A DNA stretch of 64,000 nt from Galeruca laticollis (lineage: Eukaryota; Arthropoda; Insecta; Coleoptera; Chrysomelidae), in assembly GCA_963921935.1 (NCBI GenBank), contig OY998178.1:201160862-201224861 (forward strand). The letters run 5' to 3'. This document shows, piece by piece, positions 1-11,393 of the stretch; positions within the stretch are counted from its first letter, which is position 1, and every line of letters starts with the position of its first letter. Position numbers and translations under genes: made by a program. A model generated the notes under the pieces. The model did not search any database. It was not told the origin of the DNA and saw nothing but the letters and a program-made list of their open reading frames with translations.

Positions 1-229
1 TTGCGCAACACAATCCATTGGCTTCGTTTTTGTATTTTAATGCCTTACAGTGTGAGCAAACCGAGTTCATAGAACCAATAACAACACATTGGTAGTTACT
101 GTAGTCAATTGACACATCGTAACTGAAAGCAGCTCGATTCAAACTTGCGCGATTATTAGTTGAATGTCGCCCTCTCGCTTCACGCGTTTGTGATATCCGA
201 ATTCTTTCACGTTCATTTTCAAATATAAA
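1..229 (-). CDS. Helitron Rep/helicase polyprotein, N-terminal fragment
   Basis: A 76-codon frame open to the window edge encodes the N-terminal segment typical of Helitron polyproteins: an Arg/Glu-rich stretch, then RASLNRAAFSYDVSIDYS, then a cysteine cluster (CSHCKALKYKNEANGLCCA). In this family the protein carries a HUH Rep nuclease and a Pif1-like helicase for rolling-circle transposition; neither domain is inside the window. A stop codon lies directly upstream at 230-232 and there is no early ATG, so the true start may be spliced or lost. Assignment rests on remembered family similarity. Confidence 0.75.
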
Positions 230-695
230 TTATTTTTTCACTAATCACGAACTAAACAAACACTAACTAAGTAAACACTCTGCACAAAACACGATATACG
301 AATTTGTTTCGTGTATCAGTTGACAATTAAACTCCTCCAACTATGTATTCTGTGCTCCAACGCACACACGCACATTGTTTTGATAGATATGATCTTTGAC
401 GTTAGGAACACACCTACATTGCTTAGACAACAGTGAGTGCTTGTAATTTAATATGAACTTTATACCATAGCAATGAAGCTCAAATTGACTACGTTTTAGT
501 TACAAATCATTTGTATGGGAAAAAGAAAAGGGCTATTTTTAGGGTTTTTCCAGCAATAATTCTAATTTTTCTCGCCGTAAAAACCATCCTTGAACTTCAA
601 CGAACATTTTAAAAAAAGATTTGGCCAAATTGGTCGAGGCGTTGTTGAGTTATGCGCTTACCAACACATTTTGCGATTCATTTTTATATTATAGA
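1..695 (-). mobile_element. Helitron, 5' portion (continues past the window start)
   Basis: Read on the minus strand, the element begins at 695 with TCTATAATATAAAAATG, followed by text resembling the conserved 5' end of animal Helitrons (a TC start, then a motif around ATGAATCGCAAAATG and GCGCATAACTC). The base before TC is A, as expected for Helitron insertion between A and T. About 460 bp of leader separates this end from an open frame encoding the start of the Rep-helicase polyprotein. The 3' hairpin and CTRR end lie outside the window. The 5' end abuts the PLE-1 repeat at 703. Confidence 0.8.
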
Positions 696-702
696 TATAG
701 TA

Positions 703-1038
703 TTTTAAATGAAACTTACTGTTTCAGAATGTCACAAGCTATATTTCAATGATGCCTACCTGATGTTTAATAATTAATTTTGGCTAGACCAAGAAGTGAC
801 CTACCCTCTGATTGACTTAATATATGTTAATATGATATCATACTTCTTGTAGTCAATCACAAGGTTCTTGGCTTAGCCAAAAATAGTTATTAAACATCAG
901 GTAGCTATCAAATGAAATGTAACTTGTGTCATCCTGACGATGATATTTAATATCGAAACAAGTGTCAATTTCCTAGAATCTTTAACATTTTTTCCATATA
1001 TTGTGGAATTATCTAGAAACAGTAAGTTTCATTTAAAA
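703..1038. repeat. PLE-1 terminal repeat, fold-back pair
   Basis: The outer 23 bp (703-725 and 1016-1038) are inverted copies of each other. Further inside, 748-835 pairs imperfectly with 853-912. The right arm matches the region downstream of the Penelope-like endonuclease remnant at 19843-20041 and the fragment at 54325-54535, so this is a terminal repeat of the same Penelope-like family. The left arm has an internal deletion that removes exactly the part holding the hammerhead core; the right arm keeps it. Confidence 0.8.
925..980 (+). ncRNA. Hammerhead ribozyme core, PLE-1 copy A
   Basis: The order matches a hammerhead: CTGACGA at 934-940, a stem II made of GATAT and ATATC, GAAA at 955-958, a short stem III closed by AC...GT, and the cleavage triplet GTC ending at 966. 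Stem I pairing is weak next to the core (a C-A mismatch), with possible outer pairing around 925-930 and 975-980. Hammerheads in terminal repeats of Penelope-like elements are established. Whether this copy cleaves is untested. Confidence 0.7.
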
Positions 1039-1387
1039 CAGTGATATGAGTAGATTCCACGTAGTAAAGGTCGAGACAATTAATTTCATTCAATATGCAT
1101 GCTGTAATGTTGGACATTTTAAAATGTACCCATTGAAAAAATAATAATCTGGATTCCATTTTATGTTATAGCTATTCCCTCCACCAGTAAAGGTGTTGAG
1201 CCATTTCCACCTTCACCACATGTAGAAGCTATTTCCTCCACCAGCTATGGGATTGAATGTATTGAGTCCACCTTCACTAAATGTGTAGCGAAGCGAAAAA
1301 ATTATTAATCAGCATAAAGTCCTTTTTTCAAACGTATGTGGATAGTTTTAAGAAATAAATTACTAAATATGTAAATGTTCATCATCG
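1039..1387. other. Spacer with a two-unit 60-bp repeat
   Basis: No gene is seen. Between about 1172 and 1290 two degenerate units of roughly 60 bp share AGCTATT, CCTCCACCAG and a CCACCTTCAC block. The reverse strand of the repeat could encode Gly-rich peptides, but stops interrupt it. TA at 1388-1389 is the pogo target duplication. Confidence 0.4.
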
Positions 1388-1389
1388 TA

Positions 1390-1413
1390 GGGGAAAGGCG
1401 GGTAAGATGACGA
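1390..1413 (+). repeat. Left terminal inverted repeat of pogo element
   Basis: This 24-bp repeat starts GGGGAAAGGCGGGTAAGA and matches the reverse complement of 4359-4382 exactly. The outside bases are TA on both sides, the target duplication of pogo/Tc1/mariner elements. The inner TAAGATGACGAA motif recurs near 1418, 1762 and 4200, giving likely subterminal transposase-binding repeats. Confidence 0.9.
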
Positions 1414-1867
1414 AGTCGCTAAGATGACGAATTGGGAATTTCTTCTACGGGAATATAGATGCCGCGATCCGCGCAATCTTTGTAGGTAGGCAAAGCGACA
1501 AAACAGCTGTGGCCAAATTTCAGACGATGTTAGTTCCAGCGGCAGTTAGTTACAATTCCTTGTCTACATTGGGTGTGTTTTGTTATAATTTCGATACTGA
1601 TCAAAATAAGGCCGTGTGTCCACGAAGTAAGTTATTTATTTATCTGAATTTTTTGATGATGATCGAAAAGTGTTAGTTATAGTATAAATTAGTTGAAATA
1701 TGAATACAATTAGCATACATTGAATTAGGAATTTTTAAAACTTACCCACGTGTTGTTTCTAAGATGACGAATACTGGTTGTTCCTAAGTTGACGACTTCG
1801 TCATTTTAGATGCAAGCTAAATTTTTAAAGCTTAAATAATTTTAGTGCTTATGTTATGACGTAAACC

Positions 1868-4017
1868 ATGGGTAAATATATAAGAAAATCAACTAGACAA
1901 ACATGGAGCAAAGACTCGATGAGGGCAGCAATGACTCGATGAGGGCAGCAATGAAAGCGGTTACAGATAATAATTTAAGCACAACACTCAATTCCAGAAC
2001 CAAATCTAAGGCGATATCTTAAAAATCCTGGCGATGAGGTAAGTTGACATAGACTCGCAATTTTAAGGATAAAACAGGGTGTGCTTTTTTTACAGAATTT
2101 CCCACGAAATGCTGGTCGATTCAAACCGACATTCACAGACAACCAATTATTAGAATTAAAAGATTACAAAACACAAATAAATCAGAGAGCATTTGGTTCA
2201 ACAAAAAACCAGTTCAGATCATTTGTTTTTGATTATGCAGTTCATCATAGGGTTGCCCACAGATTTAATACAAATAAGAAAGAAGCTGGAAGAGCTTTTT
2301 GCGAAGAATTCATGAAAAGATTCAAAATTTCGTTGCGAACTCCAGAATCAACCTCGGTTGCTCGATTAGTGGCATTCAATGAAGAGAATGTTAATAAGTT
2401 TTTTACCGAACTTAAGGAAGTAAAGCAAAAGCATGGGTTTTCTGCCAACTTTATTTATAATCGTGACGAACCTGGTATTTCTACTGTTCCCACCAAAACT
2501 CCAAAAATACTAACACTTACAAGAACCCGTAGGGTTGTAAAATTGTCCTCCGGTGAGAGGGGAAGCAACGTAACAGCTCTATGCTGTATTAGTGCGACAG
2601 GAACGTATATTCCCCCATTATTAATATTCCCTAGGGCTAGAATACAACCAAGTTACTTAAATGGAGCTGCTCCAGGTACCATTGGATTAGCCCATGAAAG
2701 CGGATGGATGACCACGGATAATTTTACGAAATTCCTACAATATTTTATTCACCATGTAACCCCAGGAAAATATCAGCCAATACTTTTACTGATGGATAAC
2801 CATGCGACACACATTAGTCTAGCTAGTATCAATTTATGCCGAGAACACCACATCACTATACTGGGCTTTCCACCCCATACGTGTCACCGAATTCAGCCGT
2901 TAGATGTCTCACTTTATAGGCCTCTTAAAACAGCTTACAGCATTGTCTGTGACGATTTTCTAACCAGTAATCCGGGAACAACAATCAGATTACAAGAAAC
3001 TGGCTCTTTTTTCGGAAAGGCTATTTGAAAGCAGCAACAGTTGCAAATGCTGTAAACGGGTTCAAAGCAACGGGAATAGAACCATTTGATTTAGATGTTT
3101 TCCTAGAAATTGACTTTGCATCCGCTAATACTACTGATAAGCCCCCTGTGACTACACCCTCAACAACACCTCAATCTGTTATACCAGAAGTTTTATCTAA
3201 ATCAGACCTATCAACCGATGTCCCAACAATTGATGGTGATTTGGATGCTGCACCTTCTACAGTAGTTCAACTAATTCCATCCACATCTAGGATTTCACGA
3301 GTCAAAAATTCTCAACAATTGACAAAAAATTCACCGTCTTCATCTCTTCAACTTATTACATCAACATCTAGGATTTCGCCGGTCGAAAATTCTCAACAAT
3401 TGATAAAAAATTTACCGTCTTCATCACTTACGTTCACCACCAAACAGTTTTATTCTAAATTCACAGCCCTTCCACCCCTACCAGTTGCAGAAGTCAAAAT
3501 TACAAAATATAGAAAGTGAATAGTGCCATCGCTAATCATTTCAAACACACCAGTAAAGACTGCTTTGGGGAGAGTAGCGGAGCAAAAACTAGAAAAAGAG
3601 AGAAAACAGATAGAAAGAAATGAGAAAAAGAAGAAAGTAAATGAACTTAAACAAGACAAAATGCAGCAACAGAAGATTAAAAAGCAACAGAATAAAGTCA
3701 AAATACAAGAGAAGAAAAGGAAAAAGCAAAGAATTCAAGAAAAGGAGTCCGCAGTAGCAGTGGTGAAGCGCAAAATAAATTTTAGCTCAGATTCTTCAGA
3801 CTCATCAGTTACAGTTGAATTTATTGACAGTGATGACAACAACGATCCATTAATTTTAGAAAATTAGAAAAACTGTATCATCTGGGACGATTCAGGCAAA
3901 GATGATGAACTCTGGTTACAGTGTATTAAGTGTCTTAAATGGGCTCATGCAGATTGTACTGGCCTTGACCAAAAAGAGGCAAAATGAAAACTCTGGTTTT
4001 GTGACTTTTGCAGTTAG
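1868..4017 (+). pseudogene. pogo/jerky-type transposase (DDE_1), broken
   Basis: Exon 1 starts at ATG 1868 and ends with the psq-type helix text LRRYLKNPGDE. A 57-bp intron (GT 2039, AG 2095) joins in phase to exon 2. The catalytic domain shows aspartates in NRDEPG (about 2465), MDNHATH (2795) and IQPLDVS (2903), giving a DD35D spacing. The C-terminal part carries Ser/Thr-rich repeats (about 3250-3430), a Lys/Gln-rich coil (3560-3740) and a PHD-like Cys/His cluster (about 3870-4015: CIKCLKWAHADC ... WFCDFC). Defects: a 20-bp tandem duplication in exon 1 (1913-1952), another frame break in exon 1, a shift near 3020, and in-frame stops at 3517, 3865 and about 3991. Confidence 0.85.
2039..2095 (+). 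other. Predicted 57-bp intron in pogo transposase
   Basis: The donor GAG/GTAAGT and the acceptor TTTTTTTACAG/AAT flank a 57-bp stretch. Removing it joins ...KNPGDE to NFPRNAGRF in phase 0, the continuous order seen in this transposase family. Length and sites fit short insect introns. No transcript evidence is available here. Confidence 0.7.
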
Positions 4018-4358
4018 ACATTCTATTCAGTTGTTTGATCGTTTTTATTTTTTGATAAATTCGGTTTTATTTCTTGTTTTTCCAATGTGTATTTTATTTT
4101 TATTATTATAAAGGCAGAACTCTTTTTTAGTATTGTTTTGTTACTAACTACTTCGCCAACTTACCATCGACTAAATGTCATCTTGGCAACAGGTGAGTCT
4201 AAGATGACGAATTTGACATTTTTTCAAAATATAGAAAAATATAATATTTATCCACATTATTTGCAATATTTGTTCAATAATGTTTAAAATACCAATACAT
4301 AAAATATAGTTTGTATACAACTACGAAGTTAAAAGTAATCAAGCAGTAAACCTTAAGG

Positions 4359-4382
4359 TCGTCATCTTACCCGCCTTTCCCC
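4359..4382 (-). repeat. Right terminal inverted repeat of pogo element
   Basis: Exact 24-bp inverted copy of 1390-1413, followed by the TA duplication at 4383-4384. Confidence 0.9.
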
Positions 4383-5500
4383 TATATATGTAAAATTGAC
4401 ATTCTTGTTTATTATATTCCAATACATTCAATTGAAGGTATTTACATAGTAAAAATGAATGCTTTACAATTAGCGAATCACTATTTTTCCACTAAGTACT
4501 TATATTTTGAGTTTACTCCTTAAGAAACGATTTTCATATATAGCCCATTGTATTGCAATTCATGGGAAAGTCAGTATTAACTTTTGTTGAGCCATTACGC
4601 CTAAGTATTTGGTCAAGCGGTAGCCAAAAATCCAAAATATCTCATAAAAACCAAAAATAAAAAGAAATTACTCAGGAATAAAAAAAATCATTAATTCAAA
4701 AAAAAATCCAAAATTTAAACATTCACACATTTTTTGATTACTATATCAATACTAAGCACATTTTGTTTTCTTCTGTTGACAAAAATTTTCAAGCATATTT
4801 GTGTGTTTACTCATTTAGCGTTGTTAATTGTAGAAGCTCATCCAGAAACGAGAAAGGATTTCCACAAGACGCAAGGATTTTTAAGAGCCATGAAGACATA
4901 TCTAATACTTCCAGTAAAGGAATAAAGATGTGTTTTGAGTGGAAATGAAATGTTAAGATATATTATTTTATATTTTGTACAGTCATAAGTGCTGTTTAGC
5001 AACTATAATTGTTATTACTTGATACCTTGCATTCACAGAGCAGGGCAATAGTTAATCACTACGTTTCCTTTAAAAATATTTTAATTATTTTTGTTCAGTC
5101 ACAGTAATTATATTCAAATATTTTCTTTCACAGAAATTTCCCAAATATAGTAGTCAACTACTCATTGCTAACACTTTTTTGATTAAGTAGTTAGCAGTTA
5201 TACTCCACTAGTTTGTCCAGTTCTGTGTGTTTATAGGTGTATAATAATGAATAAATAAATTAATATAAACTTATCATAAATAATTTTCTACTTTTATCTT
5301 GATTCAACATATTTTAAAAATCTAGTGATACTCCGATCTAGAATGTATGTTACTCAAATTATTTTTAATTATTGCATTGTTTTTACATTATTTACTCTGT
5401 TTGTTATGAAAAGTTCTTTGTGGAGGAAATTATTTGTTGTGTATTTTTATACCAAAACAAATAAACTATGATAATTGTTTTATTTTCTCCATCTTAAGCA

Positions 5501-5603
5501 TTTATGGTCCATCATTTGATGTTTCATTTAATTTAACTCAATATCTAATCATTATTGAGTTAATGGAGTTAAATTGAATGAAATGTCGAATGATAGACTA
5601 TAA
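5501..5603. repeat. Imperfect palindrome, about 100 bp
   Basis: The arm 5501-5542 (TTTATGGTCCATCATTTGAT ...) is the imperfect inverted copy of 5554-5603, with a loop of about 11 bp. The size and form fit a tiny fold-back or MITE-derived unit. No terminal duplication could be fixed. Confidence 0.6.
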
Positions 5604-8600
5604 ATTGCTATTTTGAAATAAAATAATTAAAATAAAGTAGATTTGAATATACCGCCAAAACCTAAAATTACAGAAATCTTTTCAACATCACTCAATTGTT
5701 TAGTCGACAGGCTCTTTAGATAGCGACACAATCAGTGTCTCATCTATCTGTGGGTTATCTGTGATTTTAATCACCATTTTGTAAAATAACTGAGAATAAA
5801 CATTCTGATATTTGATTTAGTAATTTTTCAATTACTTTCTTATTTAGAAAATTTACTAATTAAACACAAACATTTTAAGTCAAGTTAAAACGAAAGCACA
5901 AATGCAATTTTATCTATTAAAAAAATAGTTTACTCGAGTAATACCTTGTCGATTTTATGCAATAATAACTATGAAATCAACTTACTACTATGATGCATAG
6001 CAGTACTTCTATGGTAACTTTTTAAAATATTTTTATGATTTAAATAAAATAAAATGTGCGTCTAAGTCAACTCGCTATGATACTATTTTGTAAATAACAA
6101 GTTTGACTTAATAATAATAACTAAAAATATTAAAACATTTCACATTGCGAGAAAAATAACTAATTTTTACACAATATTTGAAAAGAGCATTCAAAGTTAC
6201 GTTATTAGTCCGATGTATAATTACCACTAATAATAAAACAAAGATTATTGACACCGAAATTTCATAAATCTTTAATTTAGTATAGCCAAAACTCAACATT
6301 TTTGAATTACTATGTTTTTCATTTGCATGGCAGTACAGTTGCATTGCAAATAAAACACACACATTTATCTTCCATCGTAGTAAAGAAATCTTCTTCCGAT
6401 TTACTGTGATAATGATGAGTTGACATTTTTTTTCGGTATGTACGTGGTATATTTTATTCATATTTCTATTTTGTTTCTGTTTTTTACAGCTATAAATGAA
6501 TAAAATTTTCACGTGTTATTGGAATATATCTTATTAGATACTCATAGATTATTCCAGTTGAAGTGCTGTTAGTGCTGTTCATCAAATTCAACCATGGATA
6601 TCTTAAATTAGATTCAAAAATTATTATTTCATTTTTAGCTGAGAGTATTTATTTAATTTTATATGTGAAATGGGAATGAACATTTCTTTTTCAATCAGCA
6701 CCTCTCCAGCTCTGTGAAATGTGTGCGAAAAGTACACAACACGTTTTGCGTCATATTGCGGCTGATGGTAATCTATGAAAAAAAAGTTGACGCGCGGTCA
6801 GATCTGACAGAAACATGAGTATAATAAAGTCAACTCGAGGCACCCTGCTCAGATCTCGACAAGTTTCTTTTAATATAAATATAATTAATGCTTTCCTTTC
6901 GATTTTCATGTGATGTGATTTTCGTCGGCAAGATAAATGGTAATGAATTATTTGCAGAATTTTCTACCACGCTGTGAAAATTCCTTTAACGACTTTTGAT
7001 TAGATGTCATTCTCGAAAGTGCTTTAATAAGCAAACGAAATAAACTATCTTTCCTTATGATCTTTATGAAATTATAATTGAAACTTATTTCTCTTTGTGG
7101 AGCGGACTCGACTATATAATCACGATGCAGAATACTTTGTGAGAAATTCGATTTATTTATCATCTTTCAAGTACTGCTTCGCTTTTAAATCTGTTTTTTT
7201 TTGTTCGTTATTGTTGCTAGTCTATCTCTTTTGTCCTGTAGAAATCTGTGGAATAACACGCATAAGATCAAAATAGAGCGAATTGTTAAAGAAACTGATA
7301 CAAATAATATAGTGACGTTGCATGGGTGAATGATAACTACATACAGGATGATTCACTCAGATTGGCGACTTATCATATCTAGAAATCCGTATGCCCTATA
7401 ACTTAATATTTCAATTAGAAAGCGTTATGGAAGACGTTTATCTATGTTTTTCCTTGTAAATTTCAAACTCAATGCTATGACTATAACCAGCTTAAAGAAA
7501 GGCTTGTTGACTTATGGAAACAACAACCTGACATCTTTTGTCGTTGTTAATATATTGGCATTTTTTCTTCCAATTTTGATAAGTATAGGTTCACACTGTG
7601 AGTTTTAGAGAAATTATGTTACTTAACTTTTATAGAAAACAAAGTAATAAGTAAACGTGTTATTGATACGTTTCAATTTTGTCTTTCTAACGCGTCTATG
7701 CGTATGTTGATCTGTGGAGTGTAACTATCGCAACGTTATTGGATAATGAACGTTCTCAAATCTCGAGTGTATTCTGATTGGCTGGCTGGATTGAACACGA
7801 GATTTTTAGTATTGTCAATGGACAGGCATTGTTCGTTGTCGTTGGGTATTTGATGGTGTAAGCAGTTAAAATTTTATATCATATGTTCGGATGAAATAAT
7901 TAAATATTTCACCTTATATTAAGGGATGACCGATGTGTGAAACATATTTCCCGGGTACCGCTAAAGATTGTTTTCGAGTTATTGGAGAATATAGACCCGT
8001 GAAAATACCAATTTTTTGGGAACAGAGATTTCAACGCGATGGGTGTTTTTTTATGGTGTAATTCTAGTCAGATGTTAATTGTAAGTATTAGAATGCTTCT
8101 ATAGTTTCATTAACTAGATTGTTCCTAATTATGTCTAGAGAATTTGTCCCCTTATCTGATGAAGTGATTTTTTTATAGTGCATAGGAAAAGGTGTCAGAG
8201 GGAAAACATCAGTTAAATAGGCCTTAATTACCACATCTAGGGTGAAAACAGCGCTATATTAGGACCCGATCTGGCCAATTGGTAAGAAATATTTCAGTTT
8301 TTTTTGCATAGAGTTGAATATTCTAGTAATTCGACCACATATTCTTTGGCTAATGTACCTTTTTTTGTTGGTTGGAGGTCAACTAGTTTATAGCTAGGCA
8401 CAGTTATTTTCTTCATATAAGTTGGTATTTTTTTGTTAAATGTAAAAAAGGATAGTTAATATATTAAGCTCAAATAGCATGATAGTTTTTTTGATCAAAT
8501 ATGAAATATGGCAGTTCGTTCGTTAACTTTGGACAGCAATATTAAATAATATTGATATTAATCGATTGAGCTTTATAATTAATAAAAGTCTTACTCGTAC

Positions 8601-8686
8601 GAGTTTATGAGATATTTTAGTTTGGGGAACATTAATGGAAATTACTGGTACAGGGTATATGATTGTCAGAGAAAGTTAATCGATTA

Positions 8687-8698
8687 GGGGGGGGGGGG
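8687..8698 (+). repeat. Poly-G run of 12
   Basis: Twelve consecutive G bases in otherwise AT-rich DNA, preceded by CGATTA. Confidence 0.9.
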
Positions 8699-9285
8699 AA
8701 GTTTAGATAGTTTTACACTTTGATTTGTTTATGTAAAGTACATTTTGCCTACAATATCAGTCGGTGTATGTTGTAGATCACTGATTTGTCCGTAACTGTA
8801 AACATCTTGTGGTAGTCAGTTGATGACCATACTTATGTTGATCAAGTATCAATCACTATGATCATCATATAATATTAGATTATAGCTGTCATATCATTTA
8901 TAATTTGCGAATGTGGATTGGTGATAACTACACCCATTGTAAGGTTATGTAAACGTTACTGTGGCTATTCGATTTTAATATTTCGAGTTTTTCAAGTGGG
9001 TGGTAGTAAGTGTATGAGCTCATATGACATTATTGCGCCATATTATATTTTATAATTTCCAAATTTTATAATTATTTGCGTAAACGTTATTCTGTGCCAT
9101 AGATACGTTTGGTATACTGTATTGATTTAACTCTATAGTATATTCGAGACTCAAGTATACAGTTTTCTCATTTTTATCAGGTAATTGAGTACTCGTTTGA
9201 GAAATTTCATTTGTATGTAAATACTGGTTTGTACATATTTATACCCAACCAACAATCCAGGATGTAGCGTAGCATTTCAATTGGG

Positions 9286-9440
9286 GGGAGTTATTGGATT
9301 TTACTAGGGAGGTAATATAGGACTTTATTTTGGGGGAATTATTGGATTTTACTTGGGGGGTTATATAGGACTTTACTAGGGGGGTTTATCGGATTTCACC
9401 CATATAGGATTTTAAAGGAGGAATTTATGAGATTTTGAGG
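9286..9440 (+). repeat. G-rich minisatellite, about 50-bp period
   Basis: About two and a half degenerate units built on TTATTGGATTTTACT followed by five or six G and TATAGGACTTTA. Unit starts lie near 9288, 9339 and 9386. Each unit has two runs of G on the plus strand, so a G-quadruplex is possible but unproven. Confidence 0.7.
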
Positions 9441-10100
9441 TGCCATTGGGTACTTGAGGGTACAGCCTGTCATAACTCTTTCGTACCAATTGTGGTTCTC
9501 AGGGACTGAGTTACTACTGGGGTGGGATACATTGGTTTTAAAGGTACGGAATATATATTTTTGCTTGGGATATTAGTATATATATTTGTAAATGTATTTT
9601 TTTGTATATCATTCAATCGAGGGGGGAATTTCACTTACCTATGAAAAATTATGGTTAGGATTCATGGGATTTTAGGACATTTGGGGAAATTTCTCGTAAT
9701 TTTAGTAATTTTATTATACACTTGTACGTAGTAGTTATACTATCTTGACTTTGTAAGGTTCACTTGACCAAACTAAGTCAGTTATTATACTTAAACTTGG
9801 GTAAGTGACATCTGTCTTTTATTTCTCCACCTATTTGGTAGTCTTAGGATGGGAAAACTTGTGTAGATAGTTGTCAGGAGGCAAGATTGCCTGGCGCCCT
9901 TTTACATTTTAGTTAGTCTTCGAACAACGGACCCCCCGTCTCCGCAAGAGTTAGAGGCAACGCCTAATATTGCAAATATGCACCGAGTTTGAGGTTGAAG
10001 AATCCTAGTGTGAATAACGGTAGGTGGCATTATTACGCAATGAAACAAAAACTACGAATTGACGGAAATTTACAAAACGTAAAAAAATCAAATAATAGTT

Positions 10101-11042
10101 ATTTCATGTAGCGTTCACACGCTTGCCAAACCTCAATCAACAAACCGACACACATTCAAACGTGTGATTGTGTTTGACATCGTTTGTCAAAGTTCGCAAA
10201 CGCTTGTAGAAAATCCGATCGAGTATAAGTTTATTGTTACAAATCAAAGGTGATTTGATTTTTATATCTATGATGATTTCCTCAAGCCCTTGCAACGTGT
10301 TGACATATTTGTGCACGGCGACGACATACGATTTTATTAATTTTCAGCATCCACAACCTTCTTTTCTATATTTTTCGTATTCTTTCGCTAATTTCCATAG
10401 TGCAGTTAACCTACGCTCGACTATAACATTTTTTGGTAGTCGTGAGTGTTATGTAAACAGAATAGCAGGTGCAGTTCAGCTTAAAACACCGACCCGAGAA
10501 CGATGCTTTTAAATAAACATATATTTTTCAAATAAATCATATATTCTATCACGGTTATTAGTGGTAATTAAATTAAACAGTCCATTAATTAAGTCGTTTT
10601 TTATTTTAATCCGGAAAGGGAACAGTTCTGTGAACAATATATCAAATATAGGCGACCACACTCCATAGCTGCCATTCGTGCTACTTCAGAACATACTTGT
10701 GTACTCACGAATAAACTTTTTTGAGCGTTTGGAGTTTGTTACCAGTGCTTGCGGAATTGGATGATGAAAATACTTGATTATTTGCTCTGCACATATTCAG
10801 CTTTTCTGCAGTCGAACTTCAATCTCAAATCTCTCAAAAGATCTTTAGCCGTGACTGTTAGGAAACATCCAGTTAGTTTCTATATCAAATCTTTAAAACT
10901 ATGTTGCTATTCAAGTATGATACACTTAATGTGTATTTTGAGACTACAAAATGCAATGTTAGAGCGGAACTACATATAAGTATATAAAACAGTTTTTCAG
11001 AAATGGTGAATTTAATTTAAGCAGTAAACGAACAGATAATAA
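10101..11042. other. Spacer upstream of PLE-1 insertion
   Basis: No gene is recognised. A stretch at 10130-10200 is rich in short inverted words (CAAACGTGTGATTGTGTTTG and neighbours) and looks like part of a dispersed repeat. The open frame at 10234-10512 has no recognisable domain, and 10749-10979 is likewise featureless. Confidence 0.4.
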
Positions 11043-11151
11043 GATGTTGCTATTTGTCTAATTGTATTAATCTCTCTATCAAAATTACAGTTCCTACGAA
11101 CAAATGTAATTTTGATAGAAAGATTAATACAATTAGACAAATAGCAACATC
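11043..11151. repeat. Hairpin at the 5' truncation point of PLE-1
   Basis: The first 47 bp (11043-11090) are a nearly perfect inverted copy of 11104-11151, with a loop of about 13 bp. The inner arm is genuine Penelope coding sequence (FDRKINTIRQIATS); the outer arm is its reverse complement. The element copy therefore starts with an inverted duplicate of its own first bases. Confidence 0.85.
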
Positions 11152-11393
11152 CAACGGTTATCCATTGGATATGATAATTAAGCTAATTAGTAAAAAAGAG
11201 GAAAAAGTGGCATTACAACTAATATTTCCCAAACAAGCTGATGAAATAAAAACTTATAAAATCATCACATATGCAGGAAATATTTCTAATAATATTTCAA
11301 AGGTAATATCTTCAGCAACGAATACAACAATTCCTTTTAAAACAGAAAGTAACGTTAGTACAAAATTGTTAAATGTAAAAGCAAAAATACCAC
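11104..11393 (+). pseudogene. Penelope-like RT-GIY-YIG linker, fragment (PLE-1, part 1)
   Basis: The frame encodes the segment that in Penelope-like proteins lies between the reverse transcriptase and the GIY-YIG endonuclease (FDRKINTIRQIATSNGYPL ... NVSTKLLNVKAKIP). It stops where the BEL LTR begins at 11394. Dropping the BEL element and one copy of its ACCAC duplication, the frame continues without a break into 19333 (LLKKSGIYKLKCSECNA). The RT itself is missing by 5' truncation. An apparent ATG start at 11054 lies in the inverted arm and is not real. Confidence 0.85.

Larger units (their letters stand above)
1390..4382 (+). mobile_element. pogo-type DNA transposon, 2993 bp, non-autonomous by decay
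   Basis: Both 24-bp inverted repeats are identical and flanked by TA (1388-1389, 4383-4384). Inside is one transposase gene on the plus strand with an N-terminal psq-like helix-turn-helix, a DDD catalytic domain, a lysine-rich tail and a C-terminal PHD-like zinc motif. Several frame disruptions make the gene non-functional. Perfect termini alongside a broken gene suggest either recent loss or past mobilisation in trans. Confidence 0.88.
4385..10100. other. Unexplained AT-rich region without a recognisable gene
   Basis: I see no credible coding sequence. Open frames here are short and of biased composition (for example 6108-6512 minus, 134 codons rich in Ile/Lys/Asn). Embedded structures are listed separately: an imperfect palindrome at 5501-5603, a 12-G run at 8687-8698 and a G-rich minisatellite at 9286-9440. 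Around 4800-4870 the plus strand reads VVNCRSSSRNEKG, faintly like a THAP domain start, but not enough to call. Confidence 0.5.

Noticed and set aside
4763..4948. Plus-strand text VVNCRSSSRNEKG resembling a THAP domain start
   Set aside because: Only a dozen residues fit; the following zinc ligands and AVPTIF-type end are absent.
6108..6512. 134-codon minus-strand open frame
   Set aside because: Composition is typical of random AT-rich DNA and no domain or membrane pattern is convincing.
10234..10512. 92-codon plus-strand ORF
   Set aside because: No motif, and a short inverted-repeat-rich context suggests non-coding repeat.
11054..11103. Apparent N-terminus of the PLE-1 frame
   Set aside because: It is translated from the inverted hairpin arm and therefore not original coding sequence.
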